Source: Spirochaetales bacterium
GTDB taxonomy: Bacteria > Spirochaetota > Spirochaetia > DSM-27196 > SLST01
DNA: 9,801 bases
Assembly: GCA_007130265.1 (NCBI GenBank)
Contig: SLST01000375.1
Location: forward strand, 1-9,801
Direction: 5' to 3'
The notes under the pieces were generated by a model, which searched no databases, was not told the DNA's origin, and was given only the letters and a program-made list of their open reading frames with translations. Shown piece by piece: positions 1 through 6,611 of the stretch. The position numbers and the translations under genes were made by a program. Each line of letters begins with the position of its first letter. Position 1 is the stretch's first letter.

Positions 1-108
1 CTCCTCATCGCCGGCGCCGCGATGCGCGCCAAGGCAACCGTCGTCACGACGGACCCGCATTTCGTCTCGATTCCCGGGCTCTCGGTCCGCGCGTCGATTC
101 TCTCGTAG
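1..108 (+). CDS. PIN-domain protein, VapC-like toxin (C-terminal fragment)
   Basis: Only the last 35 codons are in the window; they are open from base 1 in frame 1 and stop at TAG 106-108. The peptide reads LLIAGAAMRAKATVV, then TTDPHFVSIPGLSV, then a short tail. This matches the end of PIN-domain proteins: a hydrophobic helix following the third acidic residue (just outside the window), a strand ending in T-x-D, a 'HF' turn and 'IPGL.V'. PIN proteins of this size class are mostly VapC-type ribonuclease toxins of type II toxin-antitoxin pairs that cut RNA with Mg2+. The T-x-D aspartate would be one of the acidic metal ligands. The antitoxin would lie upstream, out of view. The gene converges on the permease, with 27 bp between stop codons. 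The call rests on one short stretch, so a PIN protein outside the VapC group is possible. Confidence 0.55.
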   Translation, partial: LLIAGAAMRAKATVVTTDPHFVSIPGLSVRASILS

Positions 109-135
109 CGGCCCGTCTCGGCGATCGGGAGCCCA

Positions 136-1029
136 TCACCAGAAGAGCATCGCCACGCCTGACACCGCGACAATCGCCCCTGCGACCTCCCGCATCGTGA
201 TCCGCTCTCGAAAAAGCATCACCGCCGGCGCGATGATCAGCACCGGCACGAGCGCCATGATCGTCGACGCAACCGCGGCCGTCGAGTTCTGTGCGGCGAA
301 GAGCCCGAGCGAGACCCCCAGGAAGGGCCCGAATACCGCCCCCAGGCCGACCCGAGCCATCGCACCGGCGTCGCGGATCGCCGGTGCGACCGTTCGCCAC
401 CGCCGCGAGAGCGTGAATACCAGCGCGAACCCCGCGATTGCGGCAAGCACGCGGATCTGCGTCGCGGCAAATGCGTCGAACGTCCGGCCGGCCCCCAGCC
501 GGCCCAGGATCAGGCCTCCGGCCTGCCCGAGCGCCCCGCCGAAGGCGAAGAGGACGCCGCGCGCCCGTTTCCGCGTCGGCGCATGGGCTTCGGACGCCCG
601 CTTCGCCACGACGATCGTGATGCCGGTAACCGTGAGCACCATGCCTGCGATGCCCAGCACCCCGAGCGTCTCGTCCAGCACGATCAACCCCAGGACCGCC
701 GTGAGCGGAGGCACGGAGGCGTAGATCAGCATGCTCACGCGCGCGCCGATGTCGACGAATGCCTGGAAGAGAAGCAGGTCGCCGATCACGAACCCCACGA
801 GGCCGGAGAGACCGAGCCAGACCCAGGCGGTCGACGGCAGGTCGAGCGGGATCGCCATGCCGCGCACCGCCCAGCCGTAGAGCGCGAAGAGCGCTGCGGC
901 CATCACGAGACGGACGATGTTCACCACTAGCGAGCCGATTCGCCTGCCGGCGGACTCGAAGGAGAGTGCCGTGATCGTCCAGCAGATCGCCGTTCCGAGC
1001 GCCGCGAGCTCCCCGATTCGCGATTCCAT
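136..1029 (-). CDS. EamA/DMT-family permease, ten transmembrane helices
   Basis: The product has 297 residues, typical for the drug/metabolite transporter superfamily, in which two EamA repeats of five helices form an inner-membrane exporter or permease. The chain is almost entirely hydrophobic. The first repeat spans roughly residues 5-142 and the second roughly 157-297. A basic cytoplasmic link around 143-158 (KRASEAHAPTRKRARG) separates them. The GDLLLFQAF stretch near residues 83-91 and the FRERIT segment before the last helix fit the EamA pattern, where acidic 'E' positions precede the final helices of each repeat. Substrate cannot be read from sequence; relatives move amino acids, nucleotides, or sugars and their derivatives. 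ATG is at 1029-1027 with no clear Shine-Dalgarno sequence. A promoter-like element lies immediately upstream. The gene is divergent from the AAA+ cluster and stands alone on its strand. Long open frames on the opposite strand are antisense shadows. Confidence 0.9.
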   Translation of the reverse strand: MESRIGELAALGTAICWTITALSFESAGRRIGSLVVNIVRLVMAAALFALYGWAVRGMAIPLDLPSTAWVWLGLSGLVGFVIGDLLLFQAFVDIGARVSMLIYASVPPLTAVLGLIVLDETLGVLGIAGMVLTVTGITIVVAKRASEAHAPTRKRARGVLFAFGGALGQAGGLILGRLGAGRTFDAFAATQIRVLAAIAGFALVFTLSRRWRTVAPAIRDAGAMARVGLGAVFGPFLGVSLGLFAAQNSTAAVASTIMALVPVLIIAPAVMLFRERITMREVAGAIVAVSGVAMLFW

Positions 1030-1037
1030 TGAGCGAG

Positions 1038-1066
1038 AAGCTACTCGAAAGCCGACGTCCTGTCAT
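1038..1066 (-). promoter_or_regulatory. Putative promoter of the EamA permease gene (leaderless type)
   Basis: On the minus strand ATGACA (1066-1061, 5 of 6 to the -35 consensus) is followed after 17 bp by TAGCTT (1043-1038, 3 of 6 to the -10 consensus). Only 8 bases separate the -10 box from the ATG at 1029, so transcription would begin at or within a base or two of the start codon. The match was made by eye, and the -10 box is weak on its own. Confidence 0.35.
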
Positions 1067-1116
1067 CTGCGGCCGCGACGATCGTCCGGCCACCGGAAAG
1101 GCCCGGCGCCGCGAGC

Positions 1117-1145
1117 TGGAAAAAATCATCCATCCGTGGTTAAGT
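1117..1145 (+). promoter_or_regulatory. Putative promoter of the five-gene AAA+/SDR/NudC/PPC/GH1 cluster
   Basis: TGGAAA (1117-1122, 4 of 6) and TTAAGT (1140-1145, 3 of 6) are 17 bp apart. They sit in the only A/T-rich patch of the divergent intergenic region (1030-1151). The ATG at 1152 follows 6 bases after the -10-like box, and no Shine-Dalgarno sequence precedes it. This suggests a leaderless start, as for the permease and gatC. The hexamers are weak, so the evidence is mainly position and composition. Confidence 0.3.
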
Positions 1146-1151
1146 ACGGGT

Positions 1152-3047
1152 ATGCCGACGGCGAGGGACCTGGAGGGTGAGCTTCAGCAGATACCCAATT
1201 GGACACACGTTTCGTTCAAGAAGAACATCCTCAGCACGCTCGGGAGGAACCTGCAGGAGGCAGAGGGCGTCGAGAACGTGCTCGAGGGCTTCTACCAGGG
1301 CATCGGGATCACCGGAACCGGGTCCGGGGCACCGGGCCTGCTCTGTATCACCGACCGCCGACTGCTCTTTCTGATCTCCGGGAAGAGCAGGAATCCGCCC
1401 GAGGCGCTCGATTACGAGAACGTGATCTCCGTCGAGACCAAGCGCGGATACTCGTCGACGCGCATCACCATCAAGCTCATCGAGGGCGAGGTCACGTTGA
1501 CCGCGGTCACGAAGACGAACCAGGTCAACACCTTCCTGAACAACCTCACGCAGAAGATCGAAGCGCCAATCGCGGAGATTGGCCAGGAGTCGGGCAGCGC
1601 CGAGGGTCGACTCGCCAATCTGGGCTTTCTGCATGCCGAAGCGAAGAAGATTTACGTAAGCGTCAGCGACTACAAGCAGTTCAACGGCGAGCCCACCTTT
1701 CTGAAGCAAATGGTCGACGACCTGCTCGTGCTTTCGCACCTGTCAATCCGGGACGAGCCTGAGGTACCCGAGGAGGCGCGACTGTTCATCTCCATGGTAT
1801 TCATGCCGCTTCGCCAGCGAATTGTCGAGGATCGCAGGCTCGTGGAGGACCTCTTCCGCTACGACTCGCTTCCGCTCCATCACCGCAAGGCGATCCTCTC
1901 GCACTGGCACACCTTCAACAACGAAATCCAGAAGGTCGCGCGCAGAAGCGTCAATGGGTCGCTGAAGAGCCTCAACTACCTCAAGCGGTACGACGACGAA
2001 GAGGACACCTCGCACTTCGACCGTGTAGCGGCCACCTATAACAGCTTCGCGCAGGTTGCGGTCAAGGCGGACGGAGAGATCAACCCGCAGCGAGAGTCCG
2101 CGCTGAAGAAGATCCGGACCATCATCTACGGCGACACCGAGGCCGTCGCCGCCGTTGGTGAGAGGAAAGAGAAGAAGATCGCAAGGAAGAAGGAGCGCGA
2201 GAAGGAGCCCGAAGAGACCCTCGAGGAGGTGATGGAGAAGATCGACGCGCTGATCGGGATGGACAAGATCAAGGAGCAGATCAAGACCTTCGTCAACCTC
2301 ATCAAGGTGCAGCAGGAGCGGGAGAAACGCGATCTGCCGGTTACCCCGGTAAGCCTGCATGCGGTCTTTCACGGCCCACCGGGTACCGGAAAGACCACGA
2401 TCGCGAGGCTGCTGGGCAAAGTCTACCGCTGCCTTGGGCTGCTCGAGGAGGGGCATCTCGTGGAGACCGACCGTGCCGGGCTCGTGGCAGGCTATGTCGG
2501 GCAGACGGCGATCAAGATCGAAGAGGTCACGCAGGAGGCGATGGACGGCGTGCTCTTCATCGACGAGGCGTACACGCTCGCGATGAACAAGGGCGACAAG
2601 GACTTCGGGCAGGAGGCGATCGACACGCTGCTCAAGCGGATGGAGGACAACCGGGAGCGGCTTGCGGTGATCGTGGCAGGCTATCCGGACGAGATGAAGG
2701 AGTTCATCAACTCCAATCCGGGGCTCAAGAGTCGGTTCAACCGGTTTTTCTACTTCGACCACTATGAGCCTGAGCAGCTACTGAGGATATTCGACCTCTT
2801 CATGAAGAACGCCTCGTTCACGCTCACCGGGCCGGCCCGCAAGGCGATCCTCCGCCTGCTCACCGACTTCCACTCGCGGCGCGACAAGAGCTTCGGAAAC
2901 GGGCGGTTCGTGCGCAACCTCTTCGAGCGTATGGTCGAACGCCAGGCAAATCGTATCGCGAGGATCACGCCGCTCACCGATATCGTCCTGTGCTCGCTCA
3001 CGAAGGCCGACGTGCCGCCGGCCGAAGACTTCGAGGACCATGAATGA
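1152..3047 (+). CDS. AAA+ ATPase of the CbxX/CfqX group with N-terminal PH-like domain
   Basis: The product has 631 residues from ATG 1152. The frame stays open upstream to a TTG at 1029, but that start would abut the divergent permease and adds 41 residues unlike the rest. Domains: residues about 40-135 resemble the bacterial (YokE-like) PH fold, with LLCITDRRLLFLISG followed by alternating strands and a closing helix. Residues 150-325 are helical and end in a stretch (VKADGEINPQRESALKKI) recalling TerB-like domains. A highly charged Lys/Glu linker covers about 328-360. The AAA+ module covers 360-605, with Walker A GPPGTGKT (408-415), Walker B VLFIDEA (467-473), sensor-1 strand VIVAGY, arginine-finger segment GLKSRFNR (R528) and sensor-2 GNGRFVRN (R585). 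The ATPase matches the CbbX/SpoVK group, hexameric remodelling motors. All ATPase motifs are intact. The target is unknown. No rubisco gene is nearby, so CbbX function is not implied. It is first in a coupled operon. Confidence 0.88.
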   Translation: MPTARDLEGELQQIPNWTHVSFKKNILSTLGRNLQEAEGVENVLEGFYQGIGITGTGSGAPGLLCITDRRLLFLISGKSRNPPEALDYENVISVETKRGYSSTRITIKLIEGEVTLTAVTKTNQVNTFLNNLTQKIEAPIAEIGQESGSAEGRLANLGFLHAEAKKIYVSVSDYKQFNGEPTFLKQMVDDLLVLSHLSIRDEPEVPEEARLFISMVFMPLRQRIVEDRRLVEDLFRYDSLPLHHRKAILSHWHTFNNEIQKVARRSVNGSLKSLNYLKRYDDEEDTSHFDRVAATYNSFAQVAVKADGEINPQRESALKKIRTIIYGDTEAVAAVGERKEKKIARKKEREKEPEETLEEVMEKIDALIGMDKIKEQIKTFVNLIKVQQEREKRDLPVTPVSLHAVFHGPPGTGKTTIARLLGKVYRCLGLLEEGHLVETDRAGLVAGYVGQTAIKIEEVTQEAMDGVLFIDEAYTLAMNKGDKDFGQEAIDTLLKRMEDNRERLAVIVAGYPDEMKEFINSNPGLKSRFNRFFYFDHYEPEQLLRIFDLFMKNASFTLTGPARKAILRLLTDFHSRRDKSFGNGRFVRNLFERMVERQANRIARITPLTDIVLCSLTKADVPPAEDFEDHE

Positions 3048-3862
3048 TGCGCCGGTACAAACAGAGCTGGCAGGGCTATTTCCAGGACAAGAGCGTCTGG
3101 GTTACCGGAGCGAGCTCCGGGATCGGCGCAGCCCTCGTTGAGGCACTCGGTGCCGCAGGGGTGAGGACGCTCGCAAGCGCGCGTCGAACCGACCGCCTCG
3201 AGGAGCTCGAACGGAGGCACGCATCGGTCTCGGCGCTGTCGCTCGACCTCGCCGAGTGTGACCTGATCGGTGAGGTCGCAGCCCGCGCTTGGGAACAGCT
3301 CGGCGGGATCGACATCCTCATCAATAATGCGGGTATCAGTCAACGGTCGACCTTCGTTGAGGCCGACCCGTCGACGCTTGAACGCGTCATCCGAGTCGAC
3401 CTCATCGGCACGATGTGGCTCACGCACGCCGTCGCGGCGCGGATGAAGCATCGCGGCAGCGGCCACATCGTCGCGGTCACCAGCCTCGCCGCGATGATCC
3501 CAACGCCTCGGCGCACCGCGTATGCGGCGGCAAAGGCGGGGCTGCACGGGCTCTTCGACGCCATGCGGGGCGAGCTCGAGCCGTCCGGCCTCTCGATCTC
3601 GCTTGCCGCGCCCGGTTTCGTGCGCACGGAGATCAGTACGCACGCGGTGACGGAGACCGGCGCGGAGCACGGCGTGCTCGACTCGAATCAGGAACACGGT
3701 GACGACGCAGCGTCCTGCGCCGTGGAGATCCTCGTCGGGGTAGCGAAGCGCAGACGCGAGTTCCTCGTCTCGATGTCACCCAGGCTCAGGATTGCGCTCC
3801 TGCTCCGCCGCCACGCACCCGGGCTCCTGTGGCGTATTCTTGCGAAGGCCTCCGTGACATGA
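3044..3862 (+). CDS. Short-chain dehydrogenase/reductase (classical SDR)
   Basis: The product has 272 residues and is an NAD(P)-dependent oxidoreductase with a Rossmann fold. Motifs: TGASSGIG cofactor loop (21-28), an SARRTDRL stretch after strand 2 whose two arginines favour NADP(H), DL at 68-69, NNAG (94-97), catalytic Ser147, Tyr160 and Lys164 in YAAAK, and PGFVRTE (190-196). The usual helix-4 Asn position appears to be Asp119 in VDLIGT, a common variant. The C-terminal 35 residues are basic and hydrophobic (LRIALLLRRHAPGLLWRIL), like the tail of the DHRS7-type SDR branch, and may contact the membrane. Substrate is unknown; lipids, steroids or ketones are all seen in this branch. The ATG at 3044 overlaps the AAA+ stop (ATGA) and a second in-frame ATG follows at once. 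GAGGA at 3033-3037 provides a well-spaced ribosome site. Confidence 0.9.
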   Translation: MMRRYKQSWQGYFQDKSVWVTGASSGIGAALVEALGAAGVRTLASARRTDRLEELERRHASVSALSLDLAECDLIGEVAARAWEQLGGIDILINNAGISQRSTFVEADPSTLERVIRVDLIGTMWLTHAVAARMKHRGSGHIVAVTSLAAMIPTPRRTAYAAAKAGLHGLFDAMRGELEPSGLSISLAAPGFVRTEISTHAVTETGAEHGVLDSNQEHGDDAASCAVEILVGVAKRRREFLVSMSPRLRIALLLRRHAPGLLWRILAKASVT

Positions 3863-4722
3863 TCGACCCGCTTCGCCCGGATCCGTTCGTCTGCTATCGC
3901 CGCGTGCCGGATCCGCACGCCACGGCCCTCGACGACGGACCGGTACTCCTCGTCGGAGCGGATGGGGTCTTCGTTGCGCCGCGCGACTCGCGTGTCAGGC
4001 TGCCGCGAGTCGCCGAGCTGCAGGACGCATCCGCCGACGTGCCAACCGCACTCCATCAGATTGCCGAATACGACGGCGAGCCGGTCTACGCGGCCGCGGC
4101 TGCCGGCGTGAGTCTCCCGGCACGCTACGAGGAGATCGGCTACCGCGAGCTCTACGGGATCACGCCCGACGAGGAGCTCATGCTCGTGAGCCGGGCGATC
4201 CAGATCGTGAGTTGGGACCGGGACAGCGCATTCTGCTCGCGTTGCGCCGCCGCAACCGAGCCGGCTCACAGCGAGTGCGTCAAACGGTGTCCGGAGTGCG
4301 GCTGTACGCAGTACCCTCGGCTCGCTCCGGCGATGATCGTCGGCGTCGTCCGCGACCGCAGGCTTCTGCTCGCGCAGTCCCCTCGGTTCCGTGGCCGGTT
4401 TCACAGCATCCTCGCCGGTTTCGTCGAGCCGGGCGAGTCCGCCGAGCAGTGCGTCGCCCGTGAAGTGTACGAAGAGGTCGGGATTACCGTCCGCAACGTC
4501 CGGTACTTTGACAGCCAGCCGTGGCCTTTTCCGCACTCCTTCATGCTCGGATTCACTGCCGAGCACGATTCCGGCGAGCTCATCATAGACCCGGCCGAGA
4601 TCGTCCACGCCGGCTGGTACGCAGCAGATGAGCTGCCGGAGGTCCCCGGCGAGGTCAGCATCTCCGGGCGGATCATCAACTGGTTTCGAGAAGAGTATGG
4701 GATTAGGAGGCAAGGAAAATGA
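3859..4722 (+). CDS. nudC: NudC-type Nudix NAD(H) pyrophosphatase / RNA deNADding enzyme
   Basis: The product has 287 residues from ATG 3859, which overlaps the SDR stop as ATGA and has GAAGG at 3844-3848. A GTG ten codons upstream is possible but less well placed. The N-terminal domain (1-120) is divergent, as is usual in NudC. A zinc ribbon follows, with CSRC (126-129) and CPEC (144-147). The Cys spacing is the same as in E. coli NudC as remembered. The Nudix box, G187 to I209, fits G-x5-E-x7-REVYEEVGI exactly. The NADH-pyrophosphatase signature SQPWPFPHS is at 219-227. Enzymes of this family split NAD(H) into NMN(H) and AMP, and remove 5' NAD caps from RNA in the cytoplasm. All diagnostic residues are intact, so function is well supported. 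Its place between an SDR and a PPC gene is unusual, since nudC is generally not part of a fixed operon. Confidence 0.95.
   Translation: MIDPLRPDPFVCYRRVPDPHATALDDGPVLLVGADGVFVAPRDSRVRLPRVAELQDASADVPTALHQIAEYDGEPVYAAAAAGVSLPARYEEIGYRELYGITPDEELMLVSRAIQIVSWDRDSAFCSRCAAATEPAHSECVKRCPECGCTQYPRLAPAMIVGVVRDRRLLLAQSPRFRGRFHSILAGFVEPGESAEQCVAREVYEEVGITVRNVRYFDSQPWPFPHSFMLGFTAEHDSGELIIDPAEIVHAGWYAADELPEVPGEVSISGRIINWFREEYGIRRQGK
4701..4718 (+). promoter_or_regulatory. Strong ribosome-binding site of the PPC gene
   Basis: AGGAGG (4705-4710) lies 8 bases before the ATG at 4719, inside the last codons of nudC, with an A-rich spacer. It is the best Shine-Dalgarno sequence in the window and fixes the start of the PPC gene. 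It suggests this product is made at a higher rate than its neighbours and not only by re-initiation at the ATGA overlap. Confidence 0.75.
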
Positions 4723-5123
4723 CCTGGCAAACCGGAAACATCAGGAAGATTCATCTTGTGCGGCTGTCCAACGGGGAGGACCTGCTTCGCGGGCTCGAGG
4801 AGTTCGCGAGGGAGGCGGGGATCGAACACGCGTCGATCCTCTGCGGCGTGGGATCCATCCGGACCTATCACACGCACGTCGTGCGCACGACGAAGCTCCC
4901 GCCCGGCAACGACTACGTGCGCGCGGGGGGAGCGTACGATATCCTCAACGTGACCGGTGGTATCCTCGGCGGCCGAGTTCACGCCCATATCGACTACTCT
5001 GATCTGCACGTCGCGCACGGCGGGCACCTCGAAGAGGGGACCGAGGTGCTTACCTTTGCCTTCATCACGATCGCAGAGCTCGACGGTATCGACCTGACGG
5101 ACCTGGACCGGTTCCCGGTGTGA
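4719..5123 (+). CDS. PPC-domain (DUF296) protein
   Basis: The product has 134 residues consisting of one PPC/DUF296 domain. Family marks: the N-terminal strand-helix with RLSNGEDLLRGLEEFA (15-30), the ILCGVGSIR segment (40-48), GRVHAH (85-90) and HGGHL (100-104). In bacterial and archaeal members the histidines of the H-x-H and GGH motifs (here H88, H90, H103) can bind metal, and the domain forms trimers. In plants it is joined to AT-hooks and binds DNA; here there is no AT-hook or other DNA-binding extension. The bacterial role is poorly known, so neither a regulatory nor an enzymatic function is claimed. The start at 4719 overlaps the nudC stop (ATGA) and follows a strong Shine-Dalgarno sequence. 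Its stop overlaps the GTG of the GH1 gene (GTGA). Confidence 0.88.
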   Translation: MTWQTGNIRKIHLVRLSNGEDLLRGLEEFAREAGIEHASILCGVGSIRTYHTHVVRTTKLPPGNDYVRAGGAYDILNVTGGILGGRVHAHIDYSDLHVAHGGHLEEGTEVLTFAFITIAELDGIDLTDLDRFPV

Positions 5124-6451
5124 CGGCCTTTCCGCGCGGCTTCGTCTGGGGGTGTGCCACGTCGGCCTACCAGATCGAGGGCGCCGTCGCCGAGGAGGGC
5201 CGGGGACCGTCGGTCTGGGACGAGTTCTCGCGCCGGCCGGGCGTGATCCGCGATGGGACGACCGGCGATGTGGCGTGCGACCACTACCACCGTTACGCCG
5301 ACGACCTGCAGCTCCTCTCGCGGCTCGGGGTCGGCGCTTACCGCTTCTCCATCTCGTGGCCCCGCGTCGTCCCGGACGGGAGCGGAGCGGTCAACGAAAC
5401 GGGGCTCGACCACTACGAACGCCTCGTCGACCTTCTGCTCGAGCTGGGGGTTGAGCCGTACGTCACGCTCTTCCACTGGGATCTCCCGCTTGCGCTCGAG
5501 GCGGACGGCGGGTGGACGAATCGCCGCACCTGTTTCCGTTTCGTCGAGTACACACAGGCGGTGGTTGGGCGCCTCGGTGACCGGGTTCGTCGGTGGATTA
5601 CGCTCAACGAGCCGCTCTCGGTGATCGGCGCGGGCTATCTCGCCGGTCGACACGCCCCGGGATACCGGAATCCGCTCAAGGCGGTTCGCGCGCTACACCA
5701 CCTCCTTCTCGCGCACGGGTTGGCGGTGAAAACGATCCGCGCGCTCGTGCCGGAGAGCGAGGTGGGTATCGCGAATGCGTTCTCTCCGGTGCATCCGCTT
5801 CGGGCGACCGACGAGCGCGTTGCTCGGCGGATGAGCGCCGCGGTCAACGGCCTGTTCATGGACCCCATCCTCAAGGGATGCTACCCGCCCGGACTCGCCC
5901 CGGTGATCCGGCTTCTCAATCGGGGGATCCGTCCCGGAGACATGGAGACGATTCGCGCTCCACTCGACTTCATCGGCGTGAACCACTACTCACGGTACAT
6001 TGCGCGCAGGACCTTTCTGCCCTACATCGGGTTCCGGCTCATGAAGCCGGTCTACGAGGGGGCGCTCTTCACCGACATGGACTGGGAGGTCTACCCGAGC
6101 GGGCTGTACGACATCCTCGCCTGGATCAGGGACGAGTACGACAACCCGACGGTCTATGTCACGGAGAATGGTGCCGCCTACGACGACCGCAGGGCGGAGG
6201 CGGAGGTCGACGACACTGACCGAATAGCGTATCTGAGCGCGTACCTGCGGCACCTGAACAGCGCTCGCAACGACGGCTGCGATGTGCGCGGCTACTTCGT
6301 CTGGAGCTTCCTCGACAACTTTGAGTGGGAATACGGCCTGTCCAAGAGGTTCGGGCTCGTCTACGTCGACTATGATACGCAGGAGCGGATCGTCAAGAAG
6401 AGCGGCCGCTGGTACGCCGAGGTCTGCCGAACCGGTGTCATCCCCGGGTAG
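5120..6451 (+). CDS. Glycoside hydrolase family 1 beta-glucosidase/beta-glycosidase
   Basis: The product has 443 residues, the usual length of bacterial GH1 enzymes, and covers the whole (beta/alpha)8 barrel from FPRGFVWGCATSAYQIEG (residues 4-21) to SGRWYAEVCRTGVIP. The acid/base Glu164 lies in TLNEP (161-165), and the nucleophile Glu349 in TENG (348-351). Sugar-binding residues expected at the glycone site are present: Gln18, His119-Trp120 in LFHWD, Asn163, and Glu402-Trp403 in the WSFLDNFEWEYG stretch. Enzymes of this type release beta-linked glucose, galactose or related sugars from short oligosaccharides by a retaining mechanism. No signal peptide is seen, so the substrate must enter the cell; no sugar transporter is in the window. 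The start is GTG 5120, overlapping the PPC stop, with only a weak ribosome site, so it probably depends on translational coupling. It is the last clear gene of the operon. Confidence 0.95.
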   Translation: MTAFPRGFVWGCATSAYQIEGAVAEEGRGPSVWDEFSRRPGVIRDGTTGDVACDHYHRYADDLQLLSRLGVGAYRFSISWPRVVPDGSGAVNETGLDHYERLVDLLLELGVEPYVTLFHWDLPLALEADGGWTNRRTCFRFVEYTQAVVGRLGDRVRRWITLNEPLSVIGAGYLAGRHAPGYRNPLKAVRALHHLLLAHGLAVKTIRALVPESEVGIANAFSPVHPLRATDERVARRMSAAVNGLFMDPILKGCYPPGLAPVIRLLNRGIRPGDMETIRAPLDFIGVNHYSRYIARRTFLPYIGFRLMKPVYEGALFTDMDWEVYPSGLYDILAWIRDEYDNPTVYVTENGAAYDDRRAEAEVDDTDRIAYLSAYLRHLNSARNDGCDVRGYFVWSFLDNFEWEYGLSKRFGLVYVDYDTQERIVKKSGRWYAEVCRTGVIPG

Positions 6452-6504
6452 CTTCGCCATTCGTCTCGCAGGTCGCGACATCGATCATCTGGCTCGGGCT
6501 GTCG

Positions 6505-6594
6505 ATGGCCGGCTTCTTTGTCCTGCAGATCGCCTGCGGCTGCGGCACCGTCGTGCTGACGGCTTCGCCCAAGGACGAGCGTGACGACCGATGA
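6505..6594 (+). CDS. Doubtful 29-codon hydrophobic ORF downstream of the GH1 gene
   Basis: ATG 6505 begins MAGFFVLQIACGCGTVVLTA followed by a charged tail SPKDERDDR and TGA 6592-6594. It would make one hydrophobic segment with a hydrophilic end. The same frame is open further upstream (to 6376, inside the GH1 gene) and stays hydrophobic from about 6484 (SIIWLGLSMAGFF), but has no ATG, GTG or TTG there. No Shine-Dalgarno sequence is present. It could be a small membrane peptide, a decayed gene end or chance. It fills most of the otherwise empty 6452-6611 gap, where no hairpin followed by a T-run was found. Confidence 0.2.
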   Translation: MAGFFVLQIACGCGTVVLTASPKDERDDR

Positions 6595-6611
6595 GCGCAT
6601 TTGATCGTCTC

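Noticed and set aside
44..1129. A 361-codon minus-strand frame overlapping the permease
   Set aside because: The Arg/Gly/Asp/Ala-rich composition is that of a shifted frame, while the overlapping frame encodes a proper ten-helix permease.
2484..2684. GTGGCAGGCTAT repeated at about 2484 and 2673
   Set aside because: Both copies encode VAGY in the AAA+ module, at a substrate loop and at the sensor-1 strand. They are explained by codon bias, not by a repeat element.
1152..3047. Rubisco activase CbbX as a specific name for the AAA+ protein
   Set aside because: The ATPase domain is of that group, but the large N-terminal region and the absence of any rubisco or Calvin-cycle gene nearby argue against it.
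1743..4713. Three long minus-strand frames (1743-2762, 2762-3697, 3688-4713) that almost tile the operon
   Set aside because: Each is the antisense of the AAA+, SDR or NudC gene, all of which carry intact motifs. The near-tiling follows from GC-rich codon bias.
4719..5123. Calling the PPC protein a DNA-binding transcription factor
   Set aside because: The DNA-binding role is known for plant AT-hook members; this protein has no AT-hook and no other DNA-binding segment.
6480..6507. CATCGA ... TCGATG inverted repeat as a terminator after the GH1 gene
   Set aside because: The stem is only 6 bp, the loop is 16 bases, and no T-run follows.
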